A stretch of DNA of 64,000 nt from NCBI RefSeq assembly GCF_900143095.1, contig NZ_FRDA01000004.1, positions 385,265-449,264 on the forward strand. Reading direction: 5' to 3'. This DNA comes from Pseudomonas asturiensis (lineage in GTDB: Bacteria; Pseudomonadota; Gammaproteobacteria; Pseudomonadales; Pseudomonadaceae). Below, one piece after another: positions 38,460 to 49,291 of this stretch (position 1 is the stretch's first letter; each line of letters starts with the position of its first letter). Below the pieces are notes generated by a model. The model was not told the origin of the DNA. It did no database searches and worked only from the letters and a program-made list of their open reading frames with translations. A program made the translations under genes and the position numbers.

Positions 38460-40397
38460 ATGAGTACTACCCGACTGACCATGGCTCAGGCTCTGGTGAA
38501 GTTTCTCGATAACCAGTACGTCGAAGTCGATGGGGTGCAGAGCAAATTTGTCGCTGGCGTATTCACCATCTTTGGTCACGGCAATGTCCTGGGCCTGGGT
38601 CAGGCACTGGAGCAGGACAGCGGCGAGCTGGTCGTTCATCAGGGCCGCAACGAACAGGGCATGTGCCACGCGGCCATCGGTTTTGCCAAGCAGCATCTGC
38701 GTCGCAAGATCTACGCGTGTACTTCGTCGGTTGGACCGGGGGCGGCGAACATGATCACGGCAGCGGCCACTGCATCGGCCAACCGCATTCCGTTGCTGCT
38801 GCTGCCGGGCGATGTCTATGCCAGCCGCCAGCCGGACCCGGTGCTGCAACAGATCGAACAGTTCCACGACCTGAGCATCAGCACCAACGACGCGTTCAAG
38901 GCTGTGAGCAAATACTGGGACCGCATCAACCGTCCCGAGCAGTTGATGAGCGCGGCGATCAATGCGATGCGCGTGCTGACCGACCCGGCCGATACCGGCG
39001 CTGTCACGCTGTCGCTGCCCCAGGATGTGCAGGCTGAAGCCTGGGATTACCCGGACAGCTTCCTGCAGAAACGCGTGCACCGGATTGACCGTCGACCGCC
39101 CAGCAAGGCGATGCTCGACGACGCGCTGGCATTGCTGGTGGGCAAACGCAAACCGCTGCTGATCTGCGGCGGTGGCGTGCGCTATTCCGGCGCGGCGCAG
39201 GCTTTACAGTCGTTCGCCGAACGCTTCGGCATTCCCTTCGCCGAAACCCAGGCGGGCAAGAGTGCCATTGTGTCGGCGCATCCATTGAACATGGGCGGCA
39301 TTGGCGAGACAGGCACGGTTGCGGCCAATCGGCTGGCAGAGGAAGCGGACCTGATTATCGGCGTCGGCACGCGTTACAGCGACTTCACCACCGCGTCCAA
39401 GTGGCTGTTCCAGAACCCGGACGTGCAGTTCCTTAACCTCAATGTCGGCGCCTTCGATGTACAGAAGCTGGACGGCGTGCAGGTGTTGGCGGACGCCCAG
39501 GTCGCTTTGCTGGCATTGACCGGGCAACTGCAAACCCTTGATTACCGGGCCGCCTGGGGCGATGCGCCCACGGCGGCCAAAGCCGAACTGGAGGCCGAAG
39601 TTGATCGCGTTTATGCCGTCCAATACCAGCACGAGGATTTCGTTCCTGAAATCAACGACCACATGGATCCGGCCGTGTTGCGCGAGTTCATCGAGCTGAC
39701 CGGTTCGTGTCTCACTCAGAGTCGGGTGCTGGGCATTCTCAATCACAGCCTGCCCGCTGATGCGGTGATCGTTGCCGCTGCGGGTAGCCTGCCGGGCGAC
39801 CTGCAGCGCGCCTGGCGCAGCACGGGCGTCGACACCTACCACGTCGAATACGGCTATTCCTGCATGGGCTACGAAGTCAACGCTGCGCTGGGCGTGAAGC
39901 TGGCCCAGCCGCATCGGGAGGTCTTCGCGCTGGTGGGGGACGGCTCCTACATGATGTTGCATTCCGAGCTGGCCACCTCGATTCAGGAGCGGCGCAAGAT
40001 CAACATCGTGCTGCTCGACAACATGACGTTTGGCTGCATCAACAACCTGCAGATGGGACACGGCATGAACAGCTTCGGCACCGAGTTCCGCTTCCGCAAT
40101 GAGCAGACTGGCCAGCTCAATGGCGACTTCGTGCCGGTGGATTTCGCCATGAGCGCAGCGGCCTATGGTTGCAAGACTTATAAGGTCAGTACCGCCGAAC
40201 AGTTGCACGACGCGCTGGTGGATGCGCAGCGACAGACCGTCTCGACCCTGATCGATATCAAGGTCCTGCCCAAGACCATGATTCACAACTACCTGTCGTG
40301 GTGGCGGGTCGGCGTGGCCGAAGTGTCGACCACCGGCACCACGGCCCAGGTGTACGAAAAACTCAACCAGCAACTGGCCAAGGCTCGCCAGTATTGA
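38460..40397 (+). CDS. iolD: 3D-(3,5/4)-trihydroxycyclohexane-1,2-dione hydrolase IolD
   Basis: Thiamine-diphosphate enzyme that opens the inositol-derived ring to 5-deoxy-glucuronate. The 645-aa protein has the three-domain acetolactate-synthase fold. The catalytic Glu region lies near the N terminus ([15 protein letters not shown]), and the ThDP-binding GDGS...NN motif is at VGDGSYMML to [13 protein letters not shown] 38460 is selected over the longer frame that reads through the REP element, with AAGGTG upstream. It is the ring-cleaving step between IolE and IolB. Confidence 0.95.
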   Translation: MSTTRLTMAQALVKFLDNQYVEVDGVQSKFVAGVFTIFGHGNVLGLGQALEQDSGELVVHQGRNEQGMCHAAIGFAKQHLRRKIYACTSSVGPGAANMITAAATASANRIPLLLLPGDVYASRQPDPVLQQIEQFHDLSISTNDAFKAVSKYWDRINRPEQLMSAAINAMRVLTDPADTGAVTLSLPQDVQAEAWDYPDSFLQKRVHRIDRRPPSKAMLDDALALLVGKRKPLLICGGGVRYSGAAQALQSFAERFGIPFAETQAGKSAIVSAHPLNMGGIGETGTVAANRLAEEADLIIGVGTRYSDFTTASKWLFQNPDVQFLNLNVGAFDVQKLDGVQVLADAQVALLALTGQLQTLDYRAAWGDAPTAAKAELEAEVDRVYAVQYQHEDFVPEINDHMDPAVLREFIELTGSCLTQSRVLGILNHSLPADAVIVAAAGSLPGDLQRAWRSTGVDTYHVEYGYSCMGYEVNAALGVKLAQPHREVFALVGDGSYMMLHSELATSIQERRKINIVLLDNMTFGCINNLQMGHGMNSFGTEFRFRNEQTGQLNGDFVPVDFAMSAAAYGCKTYKVSTAEQLHDALVDAQRQTVSTLIDIKVLPKTMIHNYLSWWRVGVAEVSTTGTTAQVYEKLNQQLAKARQY

Positions 40398-41468
<1,071 letters not shown>

Positions 41469-41535
41469 CCCATAAAGTCGCAGTAACGCGCCTGCACCTG
41501 GGGCGCGTTACGTTCAACGAGTACAGGAGAAAGCC

Positions 41536-42555
41536 ATGCGAGCAGGATTGGTGGGCTACGGCAAGGGAGGGCGTTACTTCCATGCGACGCTGATTTCAAG
41601 TTTGCCCGGCGCGACGTTTGTCGGTGTAGTGACCCGGTCGCCCGAACGCAAGCAGCAGGTAAGCCACGATCATCCCGGGGTGCCGACGTTCGACACGCTG
41701 GCGCAACTGGTGTCAGCCGGCGTCGATGTGGTGGTGATTTCCACGCCCCTGGCGTCGCGCCGTGCCCTGATACTGGAAGCCATCGAGCTGGGGGTCGGCG
41801 TGGTCAGCGACAAGCCCTTTGCCAACGACGCGGCCCAGGCGCGCGAGCTGGTCGAGGCTGCCGAGCGACGAGGCGTACTGCTCAGCGTTTATCAGAACCG
41901 GCGCTGGGACTCGGATTTTCTGACCGTGCGCAAGCTGATCGACAACCAGGTGCTGGGCTCGATCAGCCGCTTTGAATCCAGCATTGAACGCTACTCGCCG
42001 CGCTCTGTGGGCAAGGCCAGTGGCGGCGGTGTGTTGCGTGATCTGGGCAGTCATCTGGTGGATCAGGCGCTGGTGCTGTTCGGGCCGGTGGAACGGGTTT
42101 ATGCCGAGCTGCAGTTTGCAACACCGGACGACGAGCTGGACCATACCTTTTTTGTGGCGCTGACCCATGCCAATGGCGTGGTATCGCACCTGTCCGGCAG
42201 TTGTCTACAGAACACCCCCAAACCGCGTTTCAGGGTCAGCGGCTCGCTGGGTTGTTACAGCGTCGATGGGCTGGACGGCCAGGAGGAGGCTGCATTTGCC
42301 GGTTTGACGCCGCGGTCCGAAGGCGAGCGCTGGGGCGTGGAAGAACATCGCCGCTGGGGCTGGTTCGAGCAGGGCGATCATCGCGAGCGTGTGCCTTCGG
42401 AGCGTGGCTGTTGGCTGGCGTTCTATCGCCAGCTAAAGGACGCGGTTGACGGGCAGGGCAGTGTTCCGGTGAATCCACATGACGCTGTGGCATCTGCAAC
42501 GGTGATGGACGCCGCGCGTCTGAGTGCCCGCGAGGGGCGCGTCGTGCTTCTGTAA
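41536..42555 (+). CDS. Second Gfo/Idh/MocA oxidoreductase, probable scyllo-inositol dehydrogenase
   Basis: A 339-aa NAD(P)-dependent oxidoreductase. The N-terminal motif GLVGYGKGGRYFHA and VVSDKPFA place it in the YdgJ/IolW/IolU branch rather than with IolG, whose motif is EKP. SGGGVLRDLGSHLVDQAL supplies the conserved His region. In other inositol clusters this branch oxidises scyllo-inositol or interconverts inososes. It is the last gene of the catabolic unit, 67 bp after iolG, and ends at a terminator. Substrate is inferred. Confidence 0.8.
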   Translation: MRAGLVGYGKGGRYFHATLISSLPGATFVGVVTRSPERKQQVSHDHPGVPTFDTLAQLVSAGVDVVVISTPLASRRALILEAIELGVGVVSDKPFANDAAQARELVEAAERRGVLLSVYQNRRWDSDFLTVRKLIDNQVLGSISRFESSIERYSPRSVGKASGGGVLRDLGSHLVDQALVLFGPVERVYAELQFATPDDELDHTFFVALTHANGVVSHLSGSCLQNTPKPRFRVSGSLGCYSVDGLDGQEEAAFAGLTPRSEGERWGVEEHRRWGWFEQGDHRERVPSERGCWLAFYRQLKDAVDGQGSVPVNPHDAVASATVMDAARLSAREGRVVLL

Positions 42556-42588
42556 CGTTTTGAGTGGATGAATAGACGCATTCGGACA

Positions 42589-42617
42589 GCCCGACGCCCA
42601 TCAGGACGTCGGGCTTT
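42589..42617 (+). terminator. Terminator of the iol catabolic operon
   Basis: AGCCCGACG-N9-CGTCGGGCT stem followed by TTC, 33 bp after the last oxidoreductase stop. It separates the enzyme operon from the importer operon. Confidence 0.85.
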
Positions 42618-42663
42618 CTGACATTTTCAGCCTGACAAAATAAAAAAAACAGAATAAATTCTA

Positions 42664-42693
42664 AATTCAGTTGAATTGGAAAATATTTTCCAA
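42664..42693. promoter_or_regulatory. IolR operator candidate of the importer operon
   Basis: TTGGAAAATATTTTCCAA at 42676-42693 is a perfect palindrome that contains GGAA-N6-TTCC, the RpiR-type IolR consensus, and resembles the site at 31997. It directly joins a second palindrome, AATTCA-GT-TGAATT at 42664-42677. The region is very AT-rich and lies 107 bp before the small frame at 42800. Confidence 0.75.
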
Positions 42694-42769
42694 TAGAGTC
42701 GTTTTCAGGTTACCGACTATCGAATCACCTTTGCTGTCAGACACGTCTGAACATCACAGGTAGCAATTC

Positions 42770-42780
42770 AACAAAAACAA
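42770..42780 (+). promoter_or_regulatory. CA motif ahead of the 58-codon frame
   Basis: AACAAAAACAA gives two overlapping AAnAAnAA matches, 20 bases before ATG 42800. Low-complexity leader. Confidence 0.4.
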
Positions 42781-42799
42781 AACAAGATAGGTACTGTCG

Positions 42800-42976
42800 A
42801 TGAAAACCCTCACCTGCGCCTCTGGCGTACCCGCCGAGCGTTCTGCACCCCCTGCATTCTGGATCCGGCTCATGGAGCGGTTCCTCACCCTCGTCGCTCG
42901 CGGCATGTGCGTGCATCACAAGGATGCGCTGCTGTTCTGCATGCCTGGCGCGACCGGCGTTCGCCTGCCGCGATAG
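42800..42976 (+). CDS. Possible small protein or leader peptide of 58 aa
   Basis: An ATG-initiated frame of 58 codons lies between the operator and the importer's binding-protein gene. The product begins MKTLTCASGVPAERSAPP, has an amphipathic middle (ERFLTLVARGM) and ends in a basic GVRLPR. The only ribosome-site candidate is a weak ATAGG about nine bases upstream. It has no run of codons that would suggest attenuation and no recognised family. It ends 75 bp before the next gene. It may be a leader peptide, a small protein, or chance. Confidence 0.3.
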   Translation: MKTLTCASGVPAERSAPPAFWIRLMERFLTLVARGMCVHHKDALLFCMPGATGVRLPR

Positions 42977-43020
42977 ACCGCTTGCTGGACCGCTTCAAGG
43001 CTACGTCGTTACCAAGTCCG

Positions 43021-43031
43021 AACAACAACAA
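43021..43031 (+). promoter_or_regulatory. CA motif of the inositol-binding-protein gene
   Basis: AACAACAACAA holds two overlapping AACAACAA units seven bases before the GGAG ribosome site of the binding-protein gene. Confidence 0.6.
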
Positions 43032-43051
43032 GAATTTGGAGACAGACTTTC

Positions 43052-43981
43052 ATGAAGACCCCGATTCGCTTCACTGCTCTGACACTGGCCCTGATGCTTG
43101 GCAGTGGCGCTGCCCTGGCCGATCTCAAGGTGGGCGTGGCCATGTCGCAGTTCGATGACACCTGGCTGACCTACCTGCGTGAAGACATGAGCGCCAAAGC
43201 CAAGACCATGCCCGATGGCGTGTCGCTGCAGTTCGTCGATGCCCGTGCAGACGTGAACAAACAGCTCGATCAGGTCCAGGAACTGATTGGCAAAAAAGTC
43301 GATGCCCTGATCGTGAACCCGGTAGACACCGCCGCAACGGCCAGAATCACCAAGATCGCCGTGGCTGCCGGTATTCCCCTGGTGTATGTCAACCGTCGGC
43401 CCGATGACCCCAAACTGCCCGAGGGTGTCGCGACGGTCACCTCCGACGACGTCGAGGCAGGTCGGCTGCAGATGCAGTACATCGCCGAGAAGATGGGCGG
43501 CAAGGGCAGCGTGATGATTTTGTTGGGCGATCTGGCCAACAACTCCACCAAGGGCCGTACGGACGGCGTGAAGGAAGTGCTGAAAAAATACCCCGGTATC
43601 AAGATCGATCAGGAGCAGACCGGTATCTGGTCGCGGCAGAAAGGCATGGACCTGACCAATGACTGGATCACTCAGGGCAGAACATTCAACGCGGTGATGG
43701 CCAATAACGACGAGATGGCGATCGGCGCAGCCATGGCGCTCAAGCAGGCCGGTATCAAGCAAGGCACGGTATTCGTCGCCGGCGTCGATGGCACACCCGA
43801 TGGGCTTAACGCCGTGACCCGAGGTGATCTGACGGTTTCGGTTTACCAGGATGCCAAAGGCCAGGCCAACGGCGCTATCGATGCAGCCGTCAAAATGGCC
43901 AGGAAGGAAAAACTCGAGACCCAGGCCATTGTCATTCCGTACCGCCTGATCACGCCTGAAAACGTGGTCACCTTCAAATAA
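43052..43981 (+). CDS. Periplasmic sugar-binding protein of an inositol-type ABC importer
   Basis: Type I periplasmic-binding protein (RbsB-like), 309 aa. The signal peptide covers about residues 1-23 (ends GAALA-DLKVG). It is the first component of a binding protein, ATPase and permease trio. The IolR-like operator upstream and adjacency to the iol enzymes point to myo-inositol as ligand (as in IbpA/InoB). Ligand contact residues cannot be verified by eye. GGAG is 12 bases before the ATG, slightly long spacing. Confidence 0.87.
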   Translation: MKTPIRFTALTLALMLGSGAALADLKVGVAMSQFDDTWLTYLREDMSAKAKTMPDGVSLQFVDARADVNKQLDQVQELIGKKVDALIVNPVDTAATARITKIAVAAGIPLVYVNRRPDDPKLPEGVATVTSDDVEAGRLQMQYIAEKMGGKGSVMILLGDLANNSTKGRTDGVKEVLKKYPGIKIDQEQTGIWSRQKGMDLTNDWITQGRTFNAVMANNDEMAIGAAMALKQAGIKQGTVFVAGVDGTPDGLNAVTRGDLTVSVYQDAKGQANGAIDAAVKMARKEKLETQAIVIPYRLITPENVVTFK

Positions 43982-44043
43982 GAACAGCCGACAGGCCGGG
44001 CGGCTAGTGCGTCCCGGCCCTGTCGCTCAAGGAGCTTGTCATC

Positions 44044-45621
44044 ATGTCCGGTTCAGCTACTGCCACTCCGCCCGCTCAGCGCGATTCCTCTTCTGGTAGT
44101 GCAGGTCAAGACGCCCTGAATGCCCAGCCACCTTACTTGCTGGAAATCACGAACATCAGCAAAGGCTTCCCTGGCGTCATTGCACTCAACGATGTGCAAC
44201 TGCGGGTCCGCCCCGGCAGCGTGTTGGCGCTGATGGGCGAGAATGGCGCCGGCAAATCCACCCTCATGAAGATCATTGCCGGTATCTATCAGCCCGACGC
44301 AGGCGAAATCCGCCTGAAGGGCAAGCCAGTCACCTTTGACACGCCGCTTGCGGCCCTGCAGTCAGGGATTGCCATGATCCATCAGGAGCTGAACCTGATG
44401 CCCTTCATGAGCATCGCGGAAAACATCTGGATCGGCCGCGAACAGCTCAACGGCTTGCACATGATCGATCACCGGGAAATGTTCCGCTGTACCGCCCAGT
44501 TGCTGGAACGCCTGCGTATAAAACTGGACCCGGAAGAGCTGGTCGGCAACCTGAGCATCGCCGAGCGGCAGATGGTCGAGATTGCGAAGGCGGTATCCTA
44601 CAACTCCGATGTACTGATCATGGACGAGCCGACGTCGGCGATCACTGAGACCGAAGTTGCGCATCTGTTCTCCATCATTGGTGACCTGCGCGCCCAAGGC
44701 AAAGGCATCATTTACATCACCCACAAGATGAACGAAGTGTTCGAGATTGCCGACGAAGTGGCCGTGTTTCGTGATGGCTGCTACATCGGCCTGCAGCGTG
44801 CCGAGAGCATGGACGGCGACAGCCTGATTTCGATGATGGTAGGCCGTGAGGTGACCCAGCTGTTTCCGGAGCGCGAAAAACCGGTGGGTGATCTGCTGCT
44901 CTCGGTACGGGACCTGCGCTTGAACGGGATCTTTCAGGGTGTGTCTTTCGACCTGCATGCCGGAGAGGTGCTGGGCATTGCCGGACTGATGGGCTCGGGC
45001 CGGACCAACGTCGCGGAAACCCTGTTCGGCATCACGCCCAGTGACGGCGGCGAGATCCACTTCGATGGCGCGGCCGTGCGCATCGGCGACCCGCACCAGG
45101 CTATCGGGCTGGGGTTTGCGCTGCTGACAGAAGATCGCAAACTCACCGGGCTGTTTCCCTGCCTGTCTGTGATGGAAAACATGGAGATGGCGGTGCTGGC
45201 CAATTACGCCGGCAATGGCTTCGTGAAGCAGAAGGCCCTGCGCGCGCTGTGTGAGGACATGTGCAAAAAGTTGCGGGTCAAGACGCCGTCGCTGGAACAG
45301 TGCATCGACACATTGTCGGGCGGCAATCAGCAGAAGGCCTTGCTGGCCCGCTGGCTGATGACCAACCCCAGGGTGCTGATTCTCGACGAACCTACCCGCG
45401 GCATCGACGTCGGCGCCAAGGCCGAGATTTATCGTCTGATTGCTTTCCTGGCCAGTGAGGGCATGGCGGTCATCATGATCTCCTCCGAGCTGCCCGAAGT
45501 CCTGGGCATGAGCGACCGGGTCATGGTCATGCACGAGGGTGAAATGATGGGCATCCTGCCGCGCAGCGAAGCGACCCAGGAAAAGGTCATGCATCTGGCG
45601 TCCGGGCATCGGGCCCATTGA
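44044..45621 (+). CDS. Sugar ABC importer ATP-binding protein with two ATPase domains
   Basis: RbsA/MglA-type ATPase of 525 aa. The first domain (about 35-270) has [24 protein letters not shown] and [14 protein letters not shown]. The second domain (about 285-515) has a degenerate Walker A ([12 protein letters not shown]), as usual for this class, then [16 protein letters not shown] and [13 protein letters not shown]. It energises the neighbouring permease. AAGGAG lies ahead of ATG 44044. Inositol as substrate is inferred from the operon. Confidence 0.92.
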   Translation: MSGSATATPPAQRDSSSGSAGQDALNAQPPYLLEITNISKGFPGVIALNDVQLRVRPGSVLALMGENGAGKSTLMKIIAGIYQPDAGEIRLKGKPVTFDTPLAALQSGIAMIHQELNLMPFMSIAENIWIGREQLNGLHMIDHREMFRCTAQLLERLRIKLDPEELVGNLSIAERQMVEIAKAVSYNSDVLIMDEPTSAITETEVAHLFSIIGDLRAQGKGIIYITHKMNEVFEIADEVAVFRDGCYIGLQRAESMDGDSLISMMVGREVTQLFPEREKPVGDLLLSVRDLRLNGIFQGVSFDLHAGEVLGIAGLMGSGRTNVAETLFGITPSDGGEIHFDGAAVRIGDPHQAIGLGFALLTEDRKLTGLFPCLSVMENMEMAVLANYAGNGFVKQKALRALCEDMCKKLRVKTPSLEQCIDTLSGGNQQKALLARWLMTNPRVLILDEPTRGIDVGAKAEIYRLIAFLASEGMAVIMISSELPEVLGMSDRVMVMHEGEMMGILPRSEATQEKVMHLASGHRAH

Positions 45622-45660
45622 GTTTGCACGACCGGACGATTGCCATAAGAACTCGCCAGA

Positions 45661-45671
45661 AAAAGAACAAG
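45661..45671 (+). promoter_or_regulatory. CA motif upstream of the importer permease gene
   Basis: AAAAAGAACAA has two overlapping AAnAAnAA matches, 18 bases before the permease ATG and ahead of its ribosome site. Confidence 0.4.
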
Positions 45672-45688
45672 AGCCAGAGGGAAAGAAC

Positions 45689-46714
45689 ATGAGCAACGCA
45701 ATCCTGCAGAACAAACCGGCCCTGGCGCCGACCAAAGGCAAGCGGCGCCTGCCGACCGAATTAAGCATCTTTCTGGTGCTGATCGGAATCGGGCTGATTT
45801 TCGAACTGTTTGGCTGGATCGTTCGCGACCAGAGCTTTTTGCTCAACTCGCAACGGCTGGTGCTGATGATCCTGCAAGTGTCGATCATCGGCCTGCTGGC
45901 CATCGGCGTGACTCAGGTGATCATCACGACGGGTATCGATCTGTCGTCAGGCTCGGTACTGGCCTTGTCGGCGATGATTGCCGCGAGCCTGGCGCAGACG
46001 TCGGATTTCTCGCGTGCGGTATTCCCTTCGTTGACCGATCTGCCCGTGTGGATACCGGTGGTGGTCGGTCTGGGTGTCGGGTTGCTGGCTGGTGCCATCA
46101 ACGGCAGTATCATCGCCATCACCGGTATTCCGCCTTTTATCGCTACCCTCGGCATGATGGTGTCTGCCCGTGGGCTGGCGCGCTTCTACACGGAAGGCCA
46201 GCCTGTCAGCATGCTCTCGGATTCCTACACCGCTATCGGTCAGGGCGCGATGCCGGTGATCATCTTTCTGGTGGTAGCGGTCATCTTCCACATTGCGCTG
46301 CGCTACACCAAATATGGTAAGTACACTTACGCCATCGGCGGCAACATGCAGGCGGCCCGCACGTCCGGGATCAACGTCAAGCGTCATCTAGTGATTGTCT
46401 ACAGCATCGCCGGTCTGCTGGCCGGCCTTGCAGGCGTTGTCGCCTCGGCGCGGGCTGCCACAGGTCAAGCGGGCATGGGCATGTCTTACGAGCTGGACGC
46501 CATTGCCGCAGCGGTGATTGGCGGCACCAGTCTGGCCGGCGGAGTAGGGCGTATCACCGGGACCGTCATTGGTGCGTTGATCCTGGGGGTGATGGCCAGC
46601 GGGTTTACCTTTGTCGGTGTTGACGCCTACGTGCAGGACATCATCAAGGGGCTGATCATTGTGGTGGCGGTCGTGATCGATCAATATCGTAACAAGCGCA
46701 AGACCAAGCGCTGA
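45689..46714 (+). CDS. Sugar ABC importer permease
   Basis: RbsC-type inner-membrane permease of 341 aa with about ten hydrophobic helices. Recognisable motifs are TGIDLSSGSVLAL in an early helix, and AIAAAVIGGTSLAGGVGRITGTVIGALILG near the C terminus, which forms the ATPase-coupling loop. The C terminus is basic (YRNKRKTKR). GAGGGAAAG precedes the ATG. It is the last gene of the importer operon and is followed by a hairpin. Confidence 0.92.
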   Translation: MSNAILQNKPALAPTKGKRRLPTELSIFLVLIGIGLIFELFGWIVRDQSFLLNSQRLVLMILQVSIIGLLAIGVTQVIITTGIDLSSGSVLALSAMIAASLAQTSDFSRAVFPSLTDLPVWIPVVVGLGVGLLAGAINGSIIAITGIPPFIATLGMMVSARGLARFYTEGQPVSMLSDSYTAIGQGAMPVIIFLVVAVIFHIALRYTKYGKYTYAIGGNMQAARTSGINVKRHLVIVYSIAGLLAGLAGVVASARAATGQAGMGMSYELDAIAAAVIGGTSLAGGVGRITGTVIGALILGVMASGFTFVGVDAYVQDIIKGLIIVVAVVIDQYRNKRKTKR

Positions 46715-46734
46715 GCGACACCGGAGCAAACCAT

Positions 46735-46766
46735 GCGCACAAGGGCCTTCAAGGCCCTTTTGTGCG
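46735..46766. terminator. Terminator-like hairpin after the importer operon
   Basis: GCGCACAAGGGCCTT-CA-AGGCCCTTTTGTGCG gives a stem of about 14 bp with one bulge, 20 bp after the permease stop. The T run is inside the stem, so it may not be a strong classical terminator. Confidence 0.6.
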
Positions 46767-47026
46767 TGATAAGGAAGCTGGAACCGATGGGGTCTGCGTC
46801 GGTCAGACCCTCATCCAGCCAAGCGCGATACAGGTTTGGTGCCGGGTTTTCAGGGGCTAACGCGCAATTGTTGTCCAAAATACCTTCAATTGTGTTGCCG
46901 AGTGCGCGAGGCGGCCTTAGACTGCCGCCCCTCGTAAATTGAGTGCCAGGTGGCGCTTGGAGATCATGGCGCTTGTACGGCAACGTTGAGCCGCTCCTCA
47001 ATGCACGTTTTTTTATAGAGAAATCA
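46767..47026. other. Upstream region of the DksA paralogue
   Basis: A 260-bp gap with no accepted gene. Frames of 69 codons (plus) and 123 codons (minus) exist but lack ribosome sites. I looked for a Zur palindrome, as at known dksA2 genes, and did not find one. Confidence 0.4.
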
Positions 47027-47431
47027 ATGACAAAGGAAAAGTTGCTGGCCATGCCGGCCGATGACTACATGAACGCCGAGCAGCACGCTTTCTTCGTCGA
47101 GCTGTTGCAGAACATGAAGGTCGAAATCCACGAGCGAATCGAGCAGAGCCGCATTGCCATCGAAAGCCTGGATACGCCTGCCGACCCTGCTGATGCTGCT
47201 TCTGTTGAAGAAGAGCGTCACTGGCTGGTCAATGTTATTGACCGTGATCAGCGCATGCTTCCGCAGCTGGAAATGGCATTGTCGCGCATTGCCGAAGACA
47301 CCTTCGGCTGGTGCGATGACAGCGGCGAGCCTATCGGCCTCAAGCGCCTGCTGATCAGCCCGACGACCAAGTATTGCATCGAAGCGCAAGAGCGCCACGA
47401 GCAGATCGACAAGCACCAGCGCCAGGCCTGA
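47027..47431 (+). CDS. DksA-family RNA-polymerase-binding protein without full zinc finger (DksA2-like)
   Basis: A 134-aa TraR/DksA protein. The coiled-coil region covers about residues 15-85 and the globular end carries C-x2-S-x17-C-x2-A (FGWCDDS to YCIEA) in place of four cysteines. This matches the pattern of P. aeruginosa DksA2, which works without zinc and replaces DksA during zinc starvation. The tip of the coiled coil normally has an Asp-x2-Asp or Asp-x2-Ala; here it reads around DPADAAS. ATG 47027 gives the standard length; the Shine-Dalgarno sequence is weak. A terminator follows. Confidence 0.85.
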   Translation: MTKEKLLAMPADDYMNAEQHAFFVELLQNMKVEIHERIEQSRIAIESLDTPADPADAASVEEERHWLVNVIDRDQRMLPQLEMALSRIAEDTFGWCDDSGEPIGLKRLLISPTTKYCIEAQERHEQIDKHQRQA

Positions 47432-47459
47432 TTCACAGGACCCTTGTGGTGCAATGCGA

Positions 47460-47489
47460 CCGGGAGGCAAGAGATTGCCTCCCGGTTTT
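47460..47489 (+). terminator. Terminator of the DksA paralogue
   Basis: CCGGGAGGCAA-N4-TTGCCTCCCGG is a perfect 11-bp stem followed by TTTTG, 28 bp after the stop codon. Confidence 0.93.
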
Positions 47490-47610
47490 GTTATGCCTGA
47501 AATTTGCCATGACGCTCATTCCTGCTTACAACCATAGGCTCATGGCACATTGCTGTTTTCTGGCGTTTAATGAGGAGAATAACGACAAATCACAACAGGG
47601 GTAACGCAGC

Positions 47611-49188
47611 ATGTCCGAGAGCGCATTGGAAGCGGTCCGCTTGTGGGTTCCCGCATTGCAGAGCGTCGTGCTGTGTGTGCTGTTGGCGGCAATGACCTTT
47701 GCCGGCCTGTCGTTTTATTTCGCCATTCCCGCTGGCCTGTTGTTGCTCTGGCTACCGCGTCTGCTGCATAGAGGCACTGCCCGACCTGCCGCGCAATCGA
47801 CCGATAGCGCCATCGGGCTTTTGGCCCGCGACCTCTCCCACACCACCAGCCACAATGCGCTGTCCGCCGCGCAGGTGGCGTTTGCCGTGCGCCAGTTGGC
47901 GGGCAAGGTTCAGTCGCAACTCGACGCAGCCGAGCAGGTGGTCAGCAGCGCCGATCTCATGATCGCGACCGAGCAACAAACCGCCCAGTTGAGCCAGCAG
48001 GCATTGTCTGCGGCCAGCCAGGCGCGTCAACGCAGCGATGCCGGAAGCGGCGTACTGACCGAGTCCATCCAGCGCATGCACCGGTTGAGTCAGGGCGCTG
48101 TGCAGAGTCGCGAACTGATCGAGGCGCTAAGCCAGCGCAGCGAAGAAATTCAACGTGTGACGATGGTGATCCAGTCCATCGCCAGCCAGACCAACCTGCT
48201 GGCGCTCAACGCAGCGATCGAAGCGGCCCGGGCGGGCGAGCACGGCCGAGGCTTTGCCGTTGTCGCCGACGAGGTGCGCGGCCTCGCCGGGCGTACCGCC
48301 AGTGCGACCCAGGAAGTGGGGCAGATGGTGGCCGATATCCAGCAGCGCACCTCGCAGGTCGTGGGGCAAATACGTCAGCTTTCAACCGATCTGGATGCCG
48401 GTGTCGAGCAGGTCGAACTCACCGGGCAGCACCTTGAAAGCATTGCGCGCCTGGCCGTAGAGGTGGAAAGCCAGGTGGGTGAAATCGCGCACGGCGCGCA
48501 AACCAATCAGGACCAGTTGGCCAGTTTGTTCGTGGCGGTCGAACGCATGCGCAGTGATCTTGCGGTCAGCGATGAGCAGACGCGGCACTTGGCCAAGGCC
48601 GCGGTACAGATGGAAGGACAGGCAGAGACCATCAGTCAGCGTCTGGCGCAGGTTGGCCTGGATGATTATCACCAGCGTATCTATGACCTGGCTCGTGAGG
48701 GTGCGCAGCAGATCGCGGCGAAGTTCGAAGCCGACATTGATCGAGGCGCTGTCAGCCTCGATGATCTGTTTGATCGACAGTACAAGCCTATTCCAGGCAC
48801 CTCACCGACGCGCTTCAATACCCGCTTCGACCGGTACACCGATCAGGTGCTGCCCGGTGTTCAGGAACCGTTGTTGTCGCGCCACGAAGGCCTCGTGTTT
48901 GCGATTGCCTGCACCCAGCAGGGCTACGTGCCGACTCACAACGCTGCGTTCAATCAGCCGTTGACTGGCGATCCTTCAGTGGATAACGCACGCAATCGCA
49001 GTAAGCGAAAATTCGATGATCGCACGGGTATTCGTTGCGGCAGCCATCAGCAGCCGGTCCTGCTACAGACCTACACCCGGGACACTGGCGAGCTGATGCA
49101 CGATCTTTCGGTGCCGATCCTGATCAAGGGACGGCATTGGGGCGGGTTGCGGCTGGGCTACAAGCCTGAAGGTGCGGTCGCGAAGTAG
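47611..49188 (+). CDS. Methyl-accepting chemotaxis protein with C-terminal sensor domain
   Basis: Chemoreceptor of 525 aa. Two hydrophobic helices (about residues 12-50) with almost no periplasmic loop anchor it. There is no HAMP domain. The signalling hairpin occupies about 70-360, with the conserved tip [23 protein letters not shown] near residue 195. After it comes a domain of about 130 aa (390-525; [44 protein letters not shown]) that resembles a Cache/PAS-like sensor. The sensor being cytoplasmic and C-terminal is the unusual point. The ligand is unknown. It is monocistronic. Confidence 0.9.
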   Translation: MSESALEAVRLWVPALQSVVLCVLLAAMTFAGLSFYFAIPAGLLLLWLPRLLHRGTARPAAQSTDSAIGLLARDLSHTTSHNALSAAQVAFAVRQLAGKVQSQLDAAEQVVSSADLMIATEQQTAQLSQQALSAASQARQRSDAGSGVLTESIQRMHRLSQGAVQSRELIEALSQRSEEIQRVTMVIQSIASQTNLLALNAAIEAARAGEHGRGFAVVADEVRGLAGRTASATQEVGQMVADIQQRTSQVVGQIRQLSTDLDAGVEQVELTGQHLESIARLAVEVESQVGEIAHGAQTNQDQLASLFVAVERMRSDLAVSDEQTRHLAKAAVQMEGQAETISQRLAQVGLDDYHQRIYDLAREGAQQIAAKFEADIDRGAVSLDDLFDRQYKPIPGTSPTRFNTRFDRYTDQVLPGVQEPLLSRHEGLVFAIACTQQGYVPTHNAAFNQPLTGDPSVDNARNRSKRKFDDRTGIRCGSHQQPVLLQTYTRDTGELMHDLSVPILIKGRHWGGLRLGYKPEGAVAK

Positions 49189-49291
49189 TCACTTGTTGTG
49201 TCTGTAACAGGAAACGCTTACACATATAGTTATCGACTCATCCTGAGCGGCAACGCTATATCGGTTAAATACCGCATGTTTAATACGTAGG

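Noticed and set aside
42800..42976. Attenuation by the 58-codon frame
   Set aside because: No codon run, and no terminator/antiterminator pair between it and the binding-protein gene, so attenuation is not proposed.
46733..46942. 69-codon plus-strand frame after the importer permease
   Set aside because: Its first codons form the terminator hairpin and no ribosome site is suitable.
46767..47026. Zur box ahead of the DksA paralogue
   Set aside because: I searched by eye for GTTATA-like palindromes and found none.
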